From the NCBI GenBank assembly GCA_963712815.1, contig CAVQJL010000007.1, positions 124,001 through 188,000 of the forward strand: DNA of 64,000 bases. The letters are read 5' to 3'. This DNA is from RPQJ01 sp963712815 (GTDB lineage Bacteria > Pseudomonadota > Gammaproteobacteria > Steroidobacterales > Steroidobacteraceae). Position 1 is the stretch's first letter, and each line of letters starts with the position of its first letter. Below are positions 38,627 to 47,204 of this stretch, piece by piece. Made by a program: the position numbers and the translations under genes. Under the pieces are notes generated by a model that was given only the letters and a program-made list of their open reading frames with translations, searched no databases and was not told where the DNA came from.

Positions 38627-39092
38627 ACATGCGCTGCAAGACCTCGTCGAGCAGGCCGGCCGCGGCCTCCTCGGCGAGGTCCAGCACCTGCTCGAAACCG
38701 ACCAGGCCGCCGTAGTAAGGATCGGGAACGTCCTGGAGTTCGCTGCTGCCGGCGAATTCCATGAACAGGCGGATGCGCTCGCGGCTCGACTCGGGGCTCC
38801 GCGCGATCAGCGCCTCGCGGTTCAGCCGGTCCATCGCGACGATCAGGTCGAAGCGCTCGAAATCGGCATCCTCCACCTGGCGCGCGCGCAGCGGACGCAG
38901 GTCGATGCCGCGACGCGCGGCGGCCGCGACGGCGCGCTCGTCCGGCGGCTCGCCCACGTGATAGTCGTGCGTGCCGGCCGAGTCGATCTCGAGCCCGAGC
39001 CCGGGCGAACGCTGATCGACCAGGCGGCGAAACACGCCCTCGGCGGTGGGCGAGCGGCAGATGTTGCCCATGCAAACAAACAGGATCCGCAT
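38607..39092 (-). CDS. Low-molecular-weight protein-tyrosine phosphatase
   Basis: A 161-residue cytosolic phosphatase with the P-loop CMGNICRS (nucleophile Cys7, Arg13) at the N-terminus and the general-acid segment DVPDPYYGG near residue 125. In gammaproteobacteria a gene like this often follows kdsB; here it stands between rne and a sugar dehydrogenase. Substrates could be a tyrosine kinase of exopolysaccharide synthesis, but no such genes are in the window. The start at 39092 is the family start. Confidence 0.92.
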   Translation of the reverse strand: MRILFVCMGNICRSPTAEGVFRRLVDQRSPGLGLEIDSAGTHDYHVGEPPDERAVAAAARRGIDLRPLRARQVEDADFERFDLIVAMDRLNREALIARSPESSRERIRLFMEFAGSSELQDVPDPYYGGLVGFEQVLDLAEEAAAGLLDEVLQRMSPGRRL

Positions 39093-39170
39093 CGTGTTGA
39101 ATCGCGAACAATGGGGACTGCACTATTCTAGCCTGCACGACGTGAACCGCGACCTGGTAACCCCCACGCC

Positions 39171-40373
39171 ATGACAGCCCGCAGTCGCCGCCTGCTCTCG
39201 ATCTCGGCCGTTGTCCTGGTGGGCCTGCTCGCGGCGCTCGCCGCCTTCGTCTGGTGGGGTCCGATACCCGTGTCCGACAGGCGCGTGATGCTCGACTTCC
39301 TGCTCGGCCGCGGCATCGCGCCGCCGAGCGAGGCGACGGTCGCCGAGCGGCTGCAGGCCCCGCCCGGGTTCCGGGTCCAGGTGTACTCGACGGACGTGCC
39401 GCTGGCCCGCGTCATGGTGTTCACGCCCGAGGGCGACCTGATCGTGAGCCGCACGCGCGCCAACCTGGTGTCGCTGCTCGAGCGCGATCTCGACGGCGAC
39501 GGTGCCGCGGACGGCCATCGCGTGCTGTTCGACGACCTCGACGGCCCCCACGGCCTCGCGCTCCACGACGGCTGGCTGTACGTCGCCGAGCGCACGGCGG
39601 TCGGGCGAGCGCCATTCGACGCGGAAACGGGACGGGTCACGGGACCGTACCAGCGCATCCTCAGCGGGCTCACGACCGACGGCTTCCACCAGACCAAGAC
39701 CATCGGCTTCGGCCCGGACGGCTGGCTGTACCTCTCGCAAGGCTCGACCTGCAACGTGTGCGTCGAGAAAGACCCGCGACGCGCGACGGTGATGCGCCTG
39801 CGCGCCGACGGCAGCGGCACGGAGATCCACGCCACCGGGCTGCGAAACAGCGTGGGCTTCGACTGGGCGCCTTGGGACGGCGCGCTCTATGCAACCGACA
39901 ACGGCCGCGACCTGCTTGGCGACGACTTCCCGCCCGACGAGTTGAACCGGATCGAGGCCGGCGGCTTCTACGGCTGGCCGTACGTGCACGGCTTCGGCGC
40001 ACCCGACCCCGAATTCGGCGGCAGGTACGCGGGCGACGCCCCGCCGATCGACCCGGTGCACGGTTTCCGCCCCCACAACGCGCCGCTGGGCATTCGTTTC
40101 CTTCGCTCCGGAGGCCTGCCCGCGGGCTACGAGCGGACCGCGCTCGTCGCGCTGCACGGCTCCTGGAACAGGACGACGCCCGACGGGTACAAGGTCGTGT
40201 CGCTGCGCTGGCGCGACGACGGCTCGATCGTCGAATCGGATTTCCTGTCCGGCTTCCTCGGGCCGGACGGGATCATCGGGCGCCCGGCCTTCGTCACCGA
40301 GGGACCGGACGGCGCGATCTACGTGTCGGACGATTACGCCGGCGTGATCTACCGGGTGGCTGCGGCGCCCTGA
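39171..40373 (+). CDS. PQQ-type sugar/sorbosone dehydrogenase-like beta-propeller
   Basis: A 400-residue protein with an N-terminal signal anchor (about 8-28) and a six-bladed propeller of the soluble glucose/sorbosone dehydrogenase family. Visible blade motifs are PPGFRVQVYS, DLDGPHGLALHDGWLYVAE, HQTKTIGFGPDGWLYLSQGS, GLRNSVGFDWAP, DDFPPDELNRIEAGGFYGWP and HGSWNRTTPDGYKVV. Members of this family use PQQ and act in the periplasm. Its substrate and electron acceptor are unknown and no PQQ synthesis genes are nearby. Confidence 0.85.
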   Translation: MTARSRRLLSISAVVLVGLLAALAAFVWWGPIPVSDRRVMLDFLLGRGIAPPSEATVAERLQAPPGFRVQVYSTDVPLARVMVFTPEGDLIVSRTRANLVSLLERDLDGDGAADGHRVLFDDLDGPHGLALHDGWLYVAERTAVGRAPFDAETGRVTGPYQRILSGLTTDGFHQTKTIGFGPDGWLYLSQGSTCNVCVEKDPRRATVMRLRADGSGTEIHATGLRNSVGFDWAPWDGALYATDNGRDLLGDDFPPDELNRIEAGGFYGWPYVHGFGAPDPEFGGRYAGDAPPIDPVHGFRPHNAPLGIRFLRSGGLPAGYERTALVALHGSWNRTTPDGYKVVSLRWRDDGSIVESDFLSGFLGPDGIIGRPAFVTEGPDGAIYVSDDYAGVIYRVAAAP

Positions 40374-40754
40374 CTAGCGCCACTCGTTGGCGCCGGCATC
40401 GAAGCCCGGCGAGCTCTGGCGCACGACGCAGAAGCGCTGGCCGGTCGGCGCCTCCATGACCCACCACGTATGCACCCGCGCGACGCAACGAGCGCCGAGC
40501 GCCTCGAGCCGCCGCACCTCGGCCTCGACGTCGTCGCTCTCGATGTCGAGGTGCACGCGGCTCGGATGGTCCACCTTCTGCACCTCGACGTGCAGCTCGC
40601 TCGACCGGTGGACGAGGCGCACGTACTTCTCGCCCTCCTCCGCCGGCAGCGCATGGATCTCCATGCCGAGCGCATGGCCCCAGAAATCCGCCGCGGCCTC
40701 CAGGTCGTCGGTGCGACAGTCGATGATGAAGCCGGCCAGCCTGCTCTTGTGCAT
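40374..40754 (-). CDS. VOC-family (glyoxalase-like) protein
   Basis: A 126-residue single VOC domain made of two beta-alpha-beta-beta-beta units, with LAGFIIDCRTDDLEAAADFW at the start and VHLDIESDDVEAEVRRLEALGA in the second half. It matches the glyoxalase/dioxygenase fold without a clear metal-binding set. The ATG at 40754 with GGAG upstream is preferred over a longer antisense-overlapping frame. Function is not assignable. Confidence 0.8.
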   Translation of the reverse strand: MHKSRLAGFIIDCRTDDLEAAADFWGHALGMEIHALPAEEGEKYVRLVHRSSELHVEVQKVDHPSRVHLDIESDDVEAEVRRLEALGARCVARVHTWWVMEAPTGQRFCVVRQSSPGFDAGANEWR

Positions 40755-40892
40755 TCGTCGCAACTCCTTTCGCAGGGACTTCGCACGTACCCGAATGGCC
40801 GGAACGATACGCGATCGAAGCCCGCTGCGGCGGTTGGAGCCGCGCGCCGCGGATGCCAGACTAGGCGCCCCGAAACCGCCGCCTTGCAACCG

Positions 40893-41255
40893 ATGTCGAA
40901 CGCCAGGCTCGTCTATTCCACCGGCCCGGGCCGCCTCTGCCCCGAGTGCGCCCGCCCGCTCGCCGACTGCCGCTGCCGGCGCAGCCGGCCCGCGCAGCCG
41001 GCGTCCCCGCAGGGCGACGGCATCGTGCGCGTCGGGCGCGAGACCAAGGGCCGCAAGGGCAAGGGCGTCACCGTGGTCACGGGCCTGCCGCTTGCCGGCG
41101 CCGCGCTCGAGGAGCTTGCCACCCGGCTGAAGAAACGCTGCGGCTCGGGCGGCACCGTGCACGAGGGCGTGATCGAGATCCAGGGCGACCACCGCGACAC
41201 GCTGGTGACCGAGCTCGGCAGGCTCGGCTACGCCGCGAAGCGCTCCGGCGGCTGA
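40893..41255 (+). CDS. yciH: SUI1/eIF1-like translation factor (YciH)
   Basis: A 120-residue protein with a short cysteine-rich N-terminus (LCPECARPLADCRCR, CxxC-type) followed by a SUI1 domain: GRETKGRKGKGVTVVTGLP, then LKKRCGSGGTVHEGVIEIQGDHR. The bacterial eIF1 homologue YciH influences initiation fidelity and may repress translation under stress. The ATG at 40893 is chosen because the cysteine motif is conserved in the family. It is followed 11 nt later by rluF. Confidence 0.9.
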   Translation: MSNARLVYSTGPGRLCPECARPLADCRCRRSRPAQPASPQGDGIVRVGRETKGRKGKGVTVVTGLPLAGAALEELATRLKKRCGSGGTVHEGVIEIQGDHRDTLVTELGRLGYAAKRSGG

Positions 41256-41266
41256 CCGCCAGCGCG

Positions 41267-41974
41267 ATGCGCCTCAACAAGTACCTCGCCGAGACGGGCG
41301 CGTGCTCGCGCCGGCAGGCCGACCAGTGGATCGAGGCCGGGCGCGTGGCGGTGAACGGCGCGCGGGCGGTGCTCGGCACGCAGGTCAACGAGGGCGACGA
41401 GGTGCGCGTCGACGGCCAGCCGCTGCGCGCGAAGCCGAGGCGCGTCTATCTCGCACTCAACAAGCCCGTCGGAATCGAGTGCACCACCGACCGCGACGTG
41501 CCCGGCAACATCGTGGACTTCGTGGACTTCCCCGAGCGCATCTTTCCCATCGGCCGGCTCGACAAGGACTCCGCGGGGCTCATCCTGCTCACCAACGACG
41601 GCGACATCGTCAACAACGTGCTGCGTGCCGAGAACGAACACGAGAAGGAATACGTCGTCGCGGTGGACCGCCCGCTGACAGCGGCATTCCTCGCCGGCAT
41701 GGCGACCGGCGTGCCGATCCTCGATACCGTCACCAACCCCTGTCGCGTCACACAGGTGGGCCGGAACACCTTCAACATCGTGCTCACACAGGGCCTCAAC
41801 CGCCAGATCCGACGAATGTGCGAGCACTTCGGCTACACCGTGCGGCGCCTGCAGCGGGTGCGCATCATGCACGTGCATCTCGGCGACCTGCCGGTCGGCC
41901 GCTGGCGTCCCCTCACGGCGACCGAGCTCGGTGGCCTGCTGCCTGCGAAACGCCGGACGCTTAGACTTCGGTGA
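41267..41974 (+). CDS. rluF: 23S rRNA pseudouridine synthase RluF (RsuA family)
   Basis: A 235-residue RsuA-family enzyme with an N-terminal S4 domain (MRLNKYLAETGACSRRQADQ) and the catalytic aspartate in PIGRLDKDSAGL. The C-terminal block is GLNRQIRRMCEHFGYTVRRLQRVRIM. The LNRQIRRMC motif and overall length fit RluF, which modifies U2604 of 23S rRNA, better than RluB or RluE. It follows yciH closely and overlaps the convergent LpxB-N-like gene by 14 nt. Confidence 0.88.
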   Translation: MRLNKYLAETGACSRRQADQWIEAGRVAVNGARAVLGTQVNEGDEVRVDGQPLRAKPRRVYLALNKPVGIECTTDRDVPGNIVDFVDFPERIFPIGRLDKDSAGLILLTNDGDIVNNVLRAENEHEKEYVVAVDRPLTAAFLAGMATGVPILDTVTNPCRVTQVGRNTFNIVLTQGLNRQIRRMCEHFGYTVRRLQRVRIMHVHLGDLPVGRWRPLTATELGGLLPAKRRTLRLR

Positions 41975-42284
41975 GATCCGCCTCGTGACGACGGCGACGG
42001 TTGGCGAGGTCGAGGTAGAGGTTGTAGCCGGCGATGCCTGCCGGGAAAAGGTTCGAGAGAATCCCGACCGAGTCGTTCTTGCCGAAGATGAAGTAGGACA
42101 GTAGAAGCAGGCTGCCCGAGATGCTCATCACCCAGAACACCGTGGGCACCACCGGCCGGCGCAGCTTGCGCGAGTAGTACATCTGCACGAACCAGCGGCC
42201 GGCGAACAACAGCACGCCGAGGTAGCCCACCAGCTTCCACGGGGTGAAGGTGATCCCGAACGCCATGTGAATGACTTCGTTCAT
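41961..42284 (-). CDS. LpxB N-terminal-like small membrane protein (LAB_N)
   Basis: A 107-residue protein with three hydrophobic helices: about 15-30 (WKLVGYLGVLLFAGRWFVQ), 47-62 (VPTVFWVMSISGSLLLLSYF) and 70-90. The motif FAGRWFVQMYYSRKLRRPVVPTVFW is the signature of the lipid-A-disaccharide-synthase N-terminal domain, found as stand-alone proteins. It sits beside kdsB, lpxK and msbA, which supports a role around lipid A or sugar-lipid modification. The ATG at 42284 is used; 42266 is an alternative. Confidence 0.82.
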   Translation of the reverse strand: MNEVIHMAFGITFTPWKLVGYLGVLLFAGRWFVQMYYSRKLRRPVVPTVFWVMSISGSLLLLSYFIFGKNDSVGILSNLFPAGIAGYNLYLDLANRRRRHEADLTEV

Positions 42285-42306
42285 CGTTGCCTGCTCCGGC
42301 CGCCCA

Positions 42307-43083
42307 TCACGCGGTGACGGCGGCCCGCTGTCGCGCCCGCTCGAGGTCCGCCGCGGTGTCCACGCCGGGCGCGGGCCGCCCGGTGCAGGCACCCACGACG
42401 ATGCGCATGCCGTGTTCCAGCGCGCGAAGCTGCTCGAGCTTCTCGCGCTGCTCGAGCGCCGTGGGCGGCAGCGAAGTGATGCGCCTCAACGCGTCGGCGC
42501 GGTAGGCGTACAAGCCGACATGGCGCATCGCACCGGCGAACTCGCGCTGGCTCGCGAGGCCGGCGGGCGCTCCGTCGCGCGACCAGGGGACCGGCCCGCG
42601 GCTGAAATAGAGCGCCGCCCCATCCAGCGCCGTGACGACCTTGACGACATTGGGATCCATGAACTCATCGAGGCTGCCGATCGGCGTCGCGAGCGTCGCC
42701 ACCTGTGCCGCCGGGTCGCCCTCGAGCAGCTGCGCCGCCTGCACGACCAGCTCCGGTGGCAGGAACGGCTCGTCGCCCTGCACGTTGACCACCAGCGTAT
42801 CCCCGCTCCAGCCGCGCGCTGCGGCCACAGCCGCGACGCGATCGGTTCCGGAGGGCAGTGCGACGTCGGTCATGATCGCGATGACGCGCTCCGGCCGGCG
42901 CGGGTCGTGCACCGCGGCCGCGATGCGCTCGTCGTCGGTGGCGACCAGCACCTCGTCGGCGCCGCTCGCGCAGGCCTGCTCGACGACGCGCTGGATCATC
43001 GTCTTGCCGCCGATGTCGAGCAGCGGCTTGCCGGGCAACCGCGTCGAGGCGTAGCGAGCCGGGATGACGACGTGGAAGCCCAC
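42307..43083 (-). CDS. kdsB: CMP-KDO synthetase
   Basis: Activates KDO with CTP for lipopolysaccharide inner-core synthesis. The 258-residue protein has the nucleotidyltransferase start FHVVIPARYASTRLPGKPL, VLVATDD, and VNVQGDEPFLPP, all typical of KdsB. The GTG at 43083 lies 2 nt after the ycaR stop; no ATG is near the conserved N-terminus. It belongs to the msbA-lpxK-ycaR-kdsB block. Confidence 0.95.
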   Translation of the reverse strand: MGFHVVIPARYASTRLPGKPLLDIGGKTMIQRVVEQACASGADEVLVATDDERIAAAVHDPRRPERVIAIMTDVALPSGTDRVAAVAAARGWSGDTLVVNVQGDEPFLPPELVVQAAQLLEGDPAAQVATLATPIGSLDEFMDPNVVKVVTALDGAALYFSRGPVPWSRDGAPAGLASQREFAGAMRHVGLYAYRADALRRITSLPPTALEQREKLEQLRALEHGMRIVVGACTGRPAPGVDTAADLERARQRAAVTA

Positions 43084-43085
43084 GC

Positions 43086-43274
43086 CTAGTCCGCGAGCAG
43101 GGGGTCGTCGGAGTTGAGCGGGCGCGCCTGCTCCTCGAGCATCACGGGCACGCCGTCGCGCACGGAGTAGGCGAGCCGCTCGGCACGGCAGACGAGCTGC
43201 TGCACGTCCGGGTGCCAGGTGAGGGGTCCCTTGCACAGGGGGCAGGCGAGGATATCGAGCAGCTTGCTATCCAA
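43086..43274 (-). CDS. ycaR: YcaR / Trm112-like zinc protein
   Basis: A 62-residue protein of the Trm112/UPF0434 family with the start MDSKLLDILACPLCKGPL, in which CPLC forms one metal half-site, and the conserved GVPVML segment. Such proteins partner methyltransferases in other organisms, while in gammaproteobacteria they lie between lpxK and kdsB. The start overlaps the lpxK 3' end by 8 nt. Confidence 0.92.
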   Translation of the reverse strand: MDSKLLDILACPLCKGPLTWHPDVQQLVCRAERLAYSVRDGVPVMLEEQARPLNSDDPLLAD

Positions 43275-44307
43275 GGTTTACTCCCGCACGGGCAAGGCCG
43301 GTGCGCTCGAGGATCAGGGCGATCAGCTGGCCGGCAGCCGCCCGGTCGAGGTCCACCGCGAGATCGACGAACCACCAGTCCGCACCGGCGAACGCCCGGC
43401 ATTTTACGGCATCTTTTTCGGTCATCAGCACCGTCGCCTCGCGCGGGAACGGCAGCGCGGCGGCATCGAGTGCCGCGTGGTCGGAGAGCGCATGCGGCTC
43501 GATGCCGAGCCCGGCCGCGCGCAGGCCATCGAAGAACGCCGCGGGGTGTCCGATGCCCGCCACGGCCTGCACGGACATTCCGCGGAAGGCATCGAGCGGT
43601 CGTCGCTCGCCGCTCGAGACGTTCACGGCATCGCCGAGCCGAAACCGGGCCGTGACGGTAAGGGGACCCCATGGCGCCACCCGCGGCGCAATGCCGCCCC
43701 GGCGCTCGGTGAGCACCACGGCGTCCACGCGCTCGAGCCGTCCGGCCGGTTCGCGCAGCGGCCCGGATGGCAGCAGCTGCCCGTTGCCGAGGCCGCGCGC
43801 CGCATCCACGACTGCGATCTCGACGTCGCGCGCGAGGCGCAGGTGCTGCAGGCCGTCGTCGCAGACCACGACCTCGGCGCCCGCCTCCACCGCGCAGCGC
43901 GCGGCCGCGACGCGATCGGCGCCGGCCACCACCACCTGCGGTCCGCGCAGCGCGTGCAGCACGGCTTCGTCCCCGACCTCGGCCGGGTCGCTGCCGGCGC
44001 TGACCACGCGGGGCCCGGCCGACGTACGCCCGCCATAGCCCCGCAGCACCACGCCCACGCGGTGACCGCGCAGGCCGAGCTGCCGTGCGAGCCAGGCGGC
44101 GACCGGCGTCTTGCCGGTGCCGCCGACGGTCAGGTTACCGACCACCACGACGGGCACCGCCACCCGCTCGGCCCGCAGCACTCCGACGCGGTACAGACCG
44201 CGGCGGACGGCGACGACGGCGCGGAACATCCAGCCCAGGGGCCACAGCGGCAGGCTCACCCAGCGCGGCCCGTACCAAAGCCGCTGCAGGGCGCCCTCGA
44301 GACTCAT
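43267..44307 (-). CDS. lpxK: Tetraacyldisaccharide 4'-kinase
   Basis: Phosphorylates the lipid A precursor at the 4' position at the inner membrane. The 346-residue protein has an N-terminal membrane-associated region (LPLWPLGWMFRAVVAVRR), the P-loop GNLTVGGTGKTPV (about 57-69), and the VVCDDGLQH motif. It overlaps the msbA stop by 4 nt, so flipping and phosphorylation of lipid A are translationally linked. Confidence 0.95.
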   Translation of the reverse strand: MSLEGALQRLWYGPRWVSLPLWPLGWMFRAVVAVRRGLYRVGVLRAERVAVPVVVVGNLTVGGTGKTPVAAWLARQLGLRGHRVGVVLRGYGGRTSAGPRVVSAGSDPAEVGDEAVLHALRGPQVVVAGADRVAAARCAVEAGAEVVVCDDGLQHLRLARDVEIAVVDAARGLGNGQLLPSGPLREPAGRLERVDAVVLTERRGGIAPRVAPWGPLTVTARFRLGDAVNVSSGERRPLDAFRGMSVQAVAGIGHPAAFFDGLRAAGLGIEPHALSDHAALDAAALPFPREATVLMTEKDAVKCRAFAGADWWFVDLAVDLDRAAAGQLIALILERTGLARAGVNLG

Positions 44308-46070
44308 TCGCTGAACTGAAGTCGGTGCAGCACAGCGTACTGGCCGTTGCGTGCCAGCAGCTCCTCATGGGTGCCCGTCTCGACGATGCGCCCGCCGTCC
44401 ATCACCAGGATGCGGTCCGCCTTCTCGACCGTCGAGAGACGGTGCGCGATCACGAGCGTCGTGCGCCCCTTCATGAGCGCCTCGAGCTGCTCCTGGATCT
44501 GCCGCTCGAGCCCGGTATCGAGCGCCGAGGTGGCCTCGTCGAGGATCAGGATGGGCGTGTTGCGCAGCAACGCGCGCGCGATCGCGATGCGCTGGCGCTG
44601 CCCCCCGGAGAGTAGCGTGCCGCGGTCGCCCACCATGGCGTCGAGGCCCTCGGGCAACTGCTCCGCGAACTCGAGCACCCGCGCCGCGCGCGCCGCCGCC
44701 TCGATCTCGGCGTCCGTGGCCGGATGACCGAACGCGATGTTGCTGCGGATGGTGTCGTTGAAGAGCACCACGTCCTGGCTCACGAGGCTCATCTGCGCGC
44801 GCAGCCGCTGCAGCGGGTACTCGCGCACGTCCAGGCCGTCGAGCATCACGGTGCCGCCGGTCACGTCGTAGAAGCGCGGCAGCAGGTTCATGATCGTGGA
44901 CTTGCCGCTGCCGGAGCGCCCGACGATCGCCACCGTCTCGCCGGTGCGCGCCTCGAAGCTGATGCCGTGCAGCACCTCGTCCGCGACGCCGGGATAGGTG
45001 AAACGAACGTCGCGATAGGCGATCTCGCCTCGCGCCCGGTCGATCGGCGCAGTCCCGCCGGCCGGCTCGGGCGCCTGGTCGAGAACCTCGAAGAGATTCT
45101 GTGCGGCCGCGATGCCCTGCTGCAGCGGGCCGGCCACGTTCACCAGCCGGCGCAGCGGCCCGGTCACCAGGATCAGTGCGGCGATGAACGAGGTGAACTC
45201 GCCCACTGTCATCTCGTCCCGGATCGCCTCCAGGGTGGCGAGGTAGAGCACCGCGGCGAGGCCGACGGCGGTGATGGTCTGCACCACGGGGTTGCTCAGG
45301 CTCTTGGTGAACATGAGCTTCATGTAAGAGCGGCGGTTGTGCTCGGTCACCTGCTCGAACTGCTCCGCCTCGTAGCCCTGGGCGTTGAACACGCGCACGA
45401 CGCGCGGCGCCTCGATCGCCTCCTTGGCGACGCGCGTCACGTCGCCCATCGAGGCCTGGATGCGCTTGCTGTAGCGGCGGAACAGGAAATTGATGCGGCG
45501 GATCAACGCCGCGATGAGAGGCGCCACGACCAGGCTGATCAGCGTCAGCTTCGGGTTGACGTAGAAGAGGTATCCGATGAGGCCGATGATCGCGAGCGTG
45601 TCGCGGATGAACACCGTGATGGAGTCGGTCGTGGCGGTGGCGACCTGCTCGGTGTTGAACGTCAGGCGCGACAGCAGCACGCCGGACGAGCTGCGGTCGA
45701 AGAACGTCACCGGCAGGTTGAGGTAGCGGTCGAAGATCTGGCCGCGCAGCGTCTTCACGATGTGCCGGCCGACGTGCCCGGGACAGTAGGTCTGCATGAA
45801 GTCCGCGAAGCCGCGCACGATGAACAGGCCGACCAGCGCCACCGGCACCAGCCACACCATGCGCGGGTCCTTGTCGACGAAGGTGCCGTCGAGGAAGAAC
45901 TTCACGAAGGCGGCCCAGCCGGCGTCGGTCGCGGCGAACAGCACCATGCCCAGCACGCCGACCGCGAACATGCCGCGGTGCGGGCGCAGGTAGCCGAGCA
46001 GGCGACGGTACGTCTGCAGGGCGCCCTGCGGCATCCTGAGCGAACCCGGGCTAGCGTCCTTCTTGCCCAT
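44304..46070 (-). CDS. msbA: MsbA lipid A export ABC transporter
   Basis: Flips lipid A-core across the inner membrane. The 588-residue half-transporter has six transmembrane helices (about 25-330). Its nucleotide-binding domain has Walker A GRSGSGKST, signature LLSGGQRQRIAIARALL, Walker B PILILDEATSALD and H-loop VIAHRLSTVE. The ATG at 46070 overlaps the exbD stop. The MsbA assignment rests on lpxK adjacency and full-length similarity. Confidence 0.95.
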   Translation of the reverse strand: MGKKDASPGSLRMPQGALQTYRRLLGYLRPHRGMFAVGVLGMVLFAATDAGWAAFVKFFLDGTFVDKDPRMVWLVPVALVGLFIVRGFADFMQTYCPGHVGRHIVKTLRGQIFDRYLNLPVTFFDRSSSGVLLSRLTFNTEQVATATTDSITVFIRDTLAIIGLIGYLFYVNPKLTLISLVVAPLIAALIRRINFLFRRYSKRIQASMGDVTRVAKEAIEAPRVVRVFNAQGYEAEQFEQVTEHNRRSYMKLMFTKSLSNPVVQTITAVGLAAVLYLATLEAIRDEMTVGEFTSFIAALILVTGPLRRLVNVAGPLQQGIAAAQNLFEVLDQAPEPAGGTAPIDRARGEIAYRDVRFTYPGVADEVLHGISFEARTGETVAIVGRSGSGKSTIMNLLPRFYDVTGGTVMLDGLDVREYPLQRLRAQMSLVSQDVVLFNDTIRSNIAFGHPATDAEIEAAARAARVLEFAEQLPEGLDAMVGDRGTLLSGGQRQRIAIARALLRNTPILILDEATSALDTGLERQIQEQLEALMKGRTTLVIAHRLSTVEKADRILVMDGGRIVETGTHEELLARNGQYAVLHRLQFSE

Positions 46071-46476
46071 CGTGGACCGTCGCGATGTTGATCTGCCGGT
46101 AGCCGGCGCGGCCGGCCACGTCCATCGCCGTGACCACGCTCTGGTGGGTCGCCCGTGCATCCGCGCGGATGGTCACCGGAACGGACCGATCGCTGCCCGC
46201 CGCACGGGCGATCGCCGCGGCGAGCGTCTCGGGACTGTTGTTGACGAGCGCGCGCCCGTTGACCTGGTAATCACCCTGCGCGGTGATCTCGATCTCGATC
46301 GTCTCGACCTCGACGGCCTCGGGTTCGGCGCCCGCCTCGGGCAGGCGCAGCTGCAGGCGGCCCTCGTCGATGAAGCGCGTCGAGAGCATGAAGAAGATCA
46401 GCAGCAGCAGGACGACGTCGATCAGCGGCGTCAGGTTGAGTTCCGGCTCCTCGGCCCGCCGCGGGAGGAAGTTCAC
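46051..46476 (-). CDS. exbD: ExbD/TolR-family biopolymer transport protein
   Basis: A 141-residue inner-membrane protein with one transmembrane helix (about 17-36, LIDVVLLLLIFFM) carrying the proton-path aspartate Asp20, and a periplasmic domain. It works with ExbB to energise TonB or a similar partner. It overlaps exbB and msbA slightly. The exbB-exbD pair upstream of msbA is a common gammaproteobacterial block, but no tonB is in the window. Confidence 0.92.
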   Translation of the reverse strand: MNFLPRRAEEPELNLTPLIDVVLLLLIFFMLSTRFIDEGRLQLRLPEAGAEPEAVEVETIEIEITAQGDYQVNGRALVNNSPETLAAAIARAAGSDRSVPVTIRADARATHQSVVTAMDVAGRAGYRQINIATVHDGQEGR

Positions 46477-47114
46477 GCCGCGGCGCCCTGCACGGCGAGC
46501 GACGGTGCCGGGCCCGCGCGGTCGATCGCCTGCACGAGCTTGATCGATTCCTTCTCCATCCGGATCACGAGCTCGTCCACCCGCCCGCGCAGGTAGCGGT
46601 ATGCGACCAGCGCCGGGATGGCCACCAGCAGGCCCGCGGCCGTCGTGAACAGCGCCTCCGAGATGCCGCCGGCCATGGCCGCTGGATTTCCCACGCCCGC
46701 CACCGTGATCGCCTTGAACGTACGGATCATGCCAGTCACCGTGCCGAGCAGACCGAGCAGCGGCGAAATCGCGGCGATCGTGCCCAGGGTGTTAAGGAAA
46801 CGCTCGAGGTCGTGCACGACGTGGCGACCGGCGTCCTCGATCGCCTCGAGCATCACGGCGCGGTCCCGGTTCCGGTTGGCGAGGCCGGCGGCGAGCACGC
46901 GACCGAGCGGCGAGTGCTGCTGCAGGGCGGCGACCTGCTTGTCGGACAGCGCCCGGTTCTCGACCCACTGCCAGACCTTGTCGGCGAGCTCGGCAGGCAC
47001 GACGCGCTGCTCGCGCAACGTCCACAGCCGCTCGAGCGTGATTGCGACGGCCAGGATGGAGCACAGGATGATCGGCATCATCACGATGCCGCCGGCCGTC
47101 ACGATTTCGAACAT
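46473..47114 (-). CDS. exbB: ExbB/TolQ-family proton channel
   Basis: A 213-residue inner-membrane protein with three helices: about 5-28, 105-135 and 155-180. The signatures are LGTIAAISPLLGLLGTVTGMIRTF and ALFTTAAGLLVAIPALVAY. With ExbD it forms a proton-driven motor. The ATG at 47114 begins MFEIVTAGGIVMMP and suits the family better than an upstream ATG at 47162. Its stop overlaps the exbD start. Confidence 0.92.
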   Translation of the reverse strand: MFEIVTAGGIVMMPIILCSILAVAITLERLWTLREQRVVPAELADKVWQWVENRALSDKQVAALQQHSPLGRVLAAGLANRNRDRAVMLEAIEDAGRHVVHDLERFLNTLGTIAAISPLLGLLGTVTGMIRTFKAITVAGVGNPAAMAGGISEALFTTAAGLLVAIPALVAYRYLRGRVDELVIRMEKESIKLVQAIDRAGPAPSLAVQGAAA

Positions 47115-47204
47115 GTCCTGGCCCGTACTCCGTATCTCCAGCGCATGCGGATGATACTGCATGGCACCGCATCGCCGCGACCGGCGCCGCTGCCCGCGCT
47201 GCGC

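Noticed and set aside
46051..47114. Reading exbB-exbD as tolQ-tolR
   Set aside because: Neighbours are comEC and msbA, not ybgC, tolA, tolB and pal, so ExbB/ExbD naming is preferred although the families are homologous.
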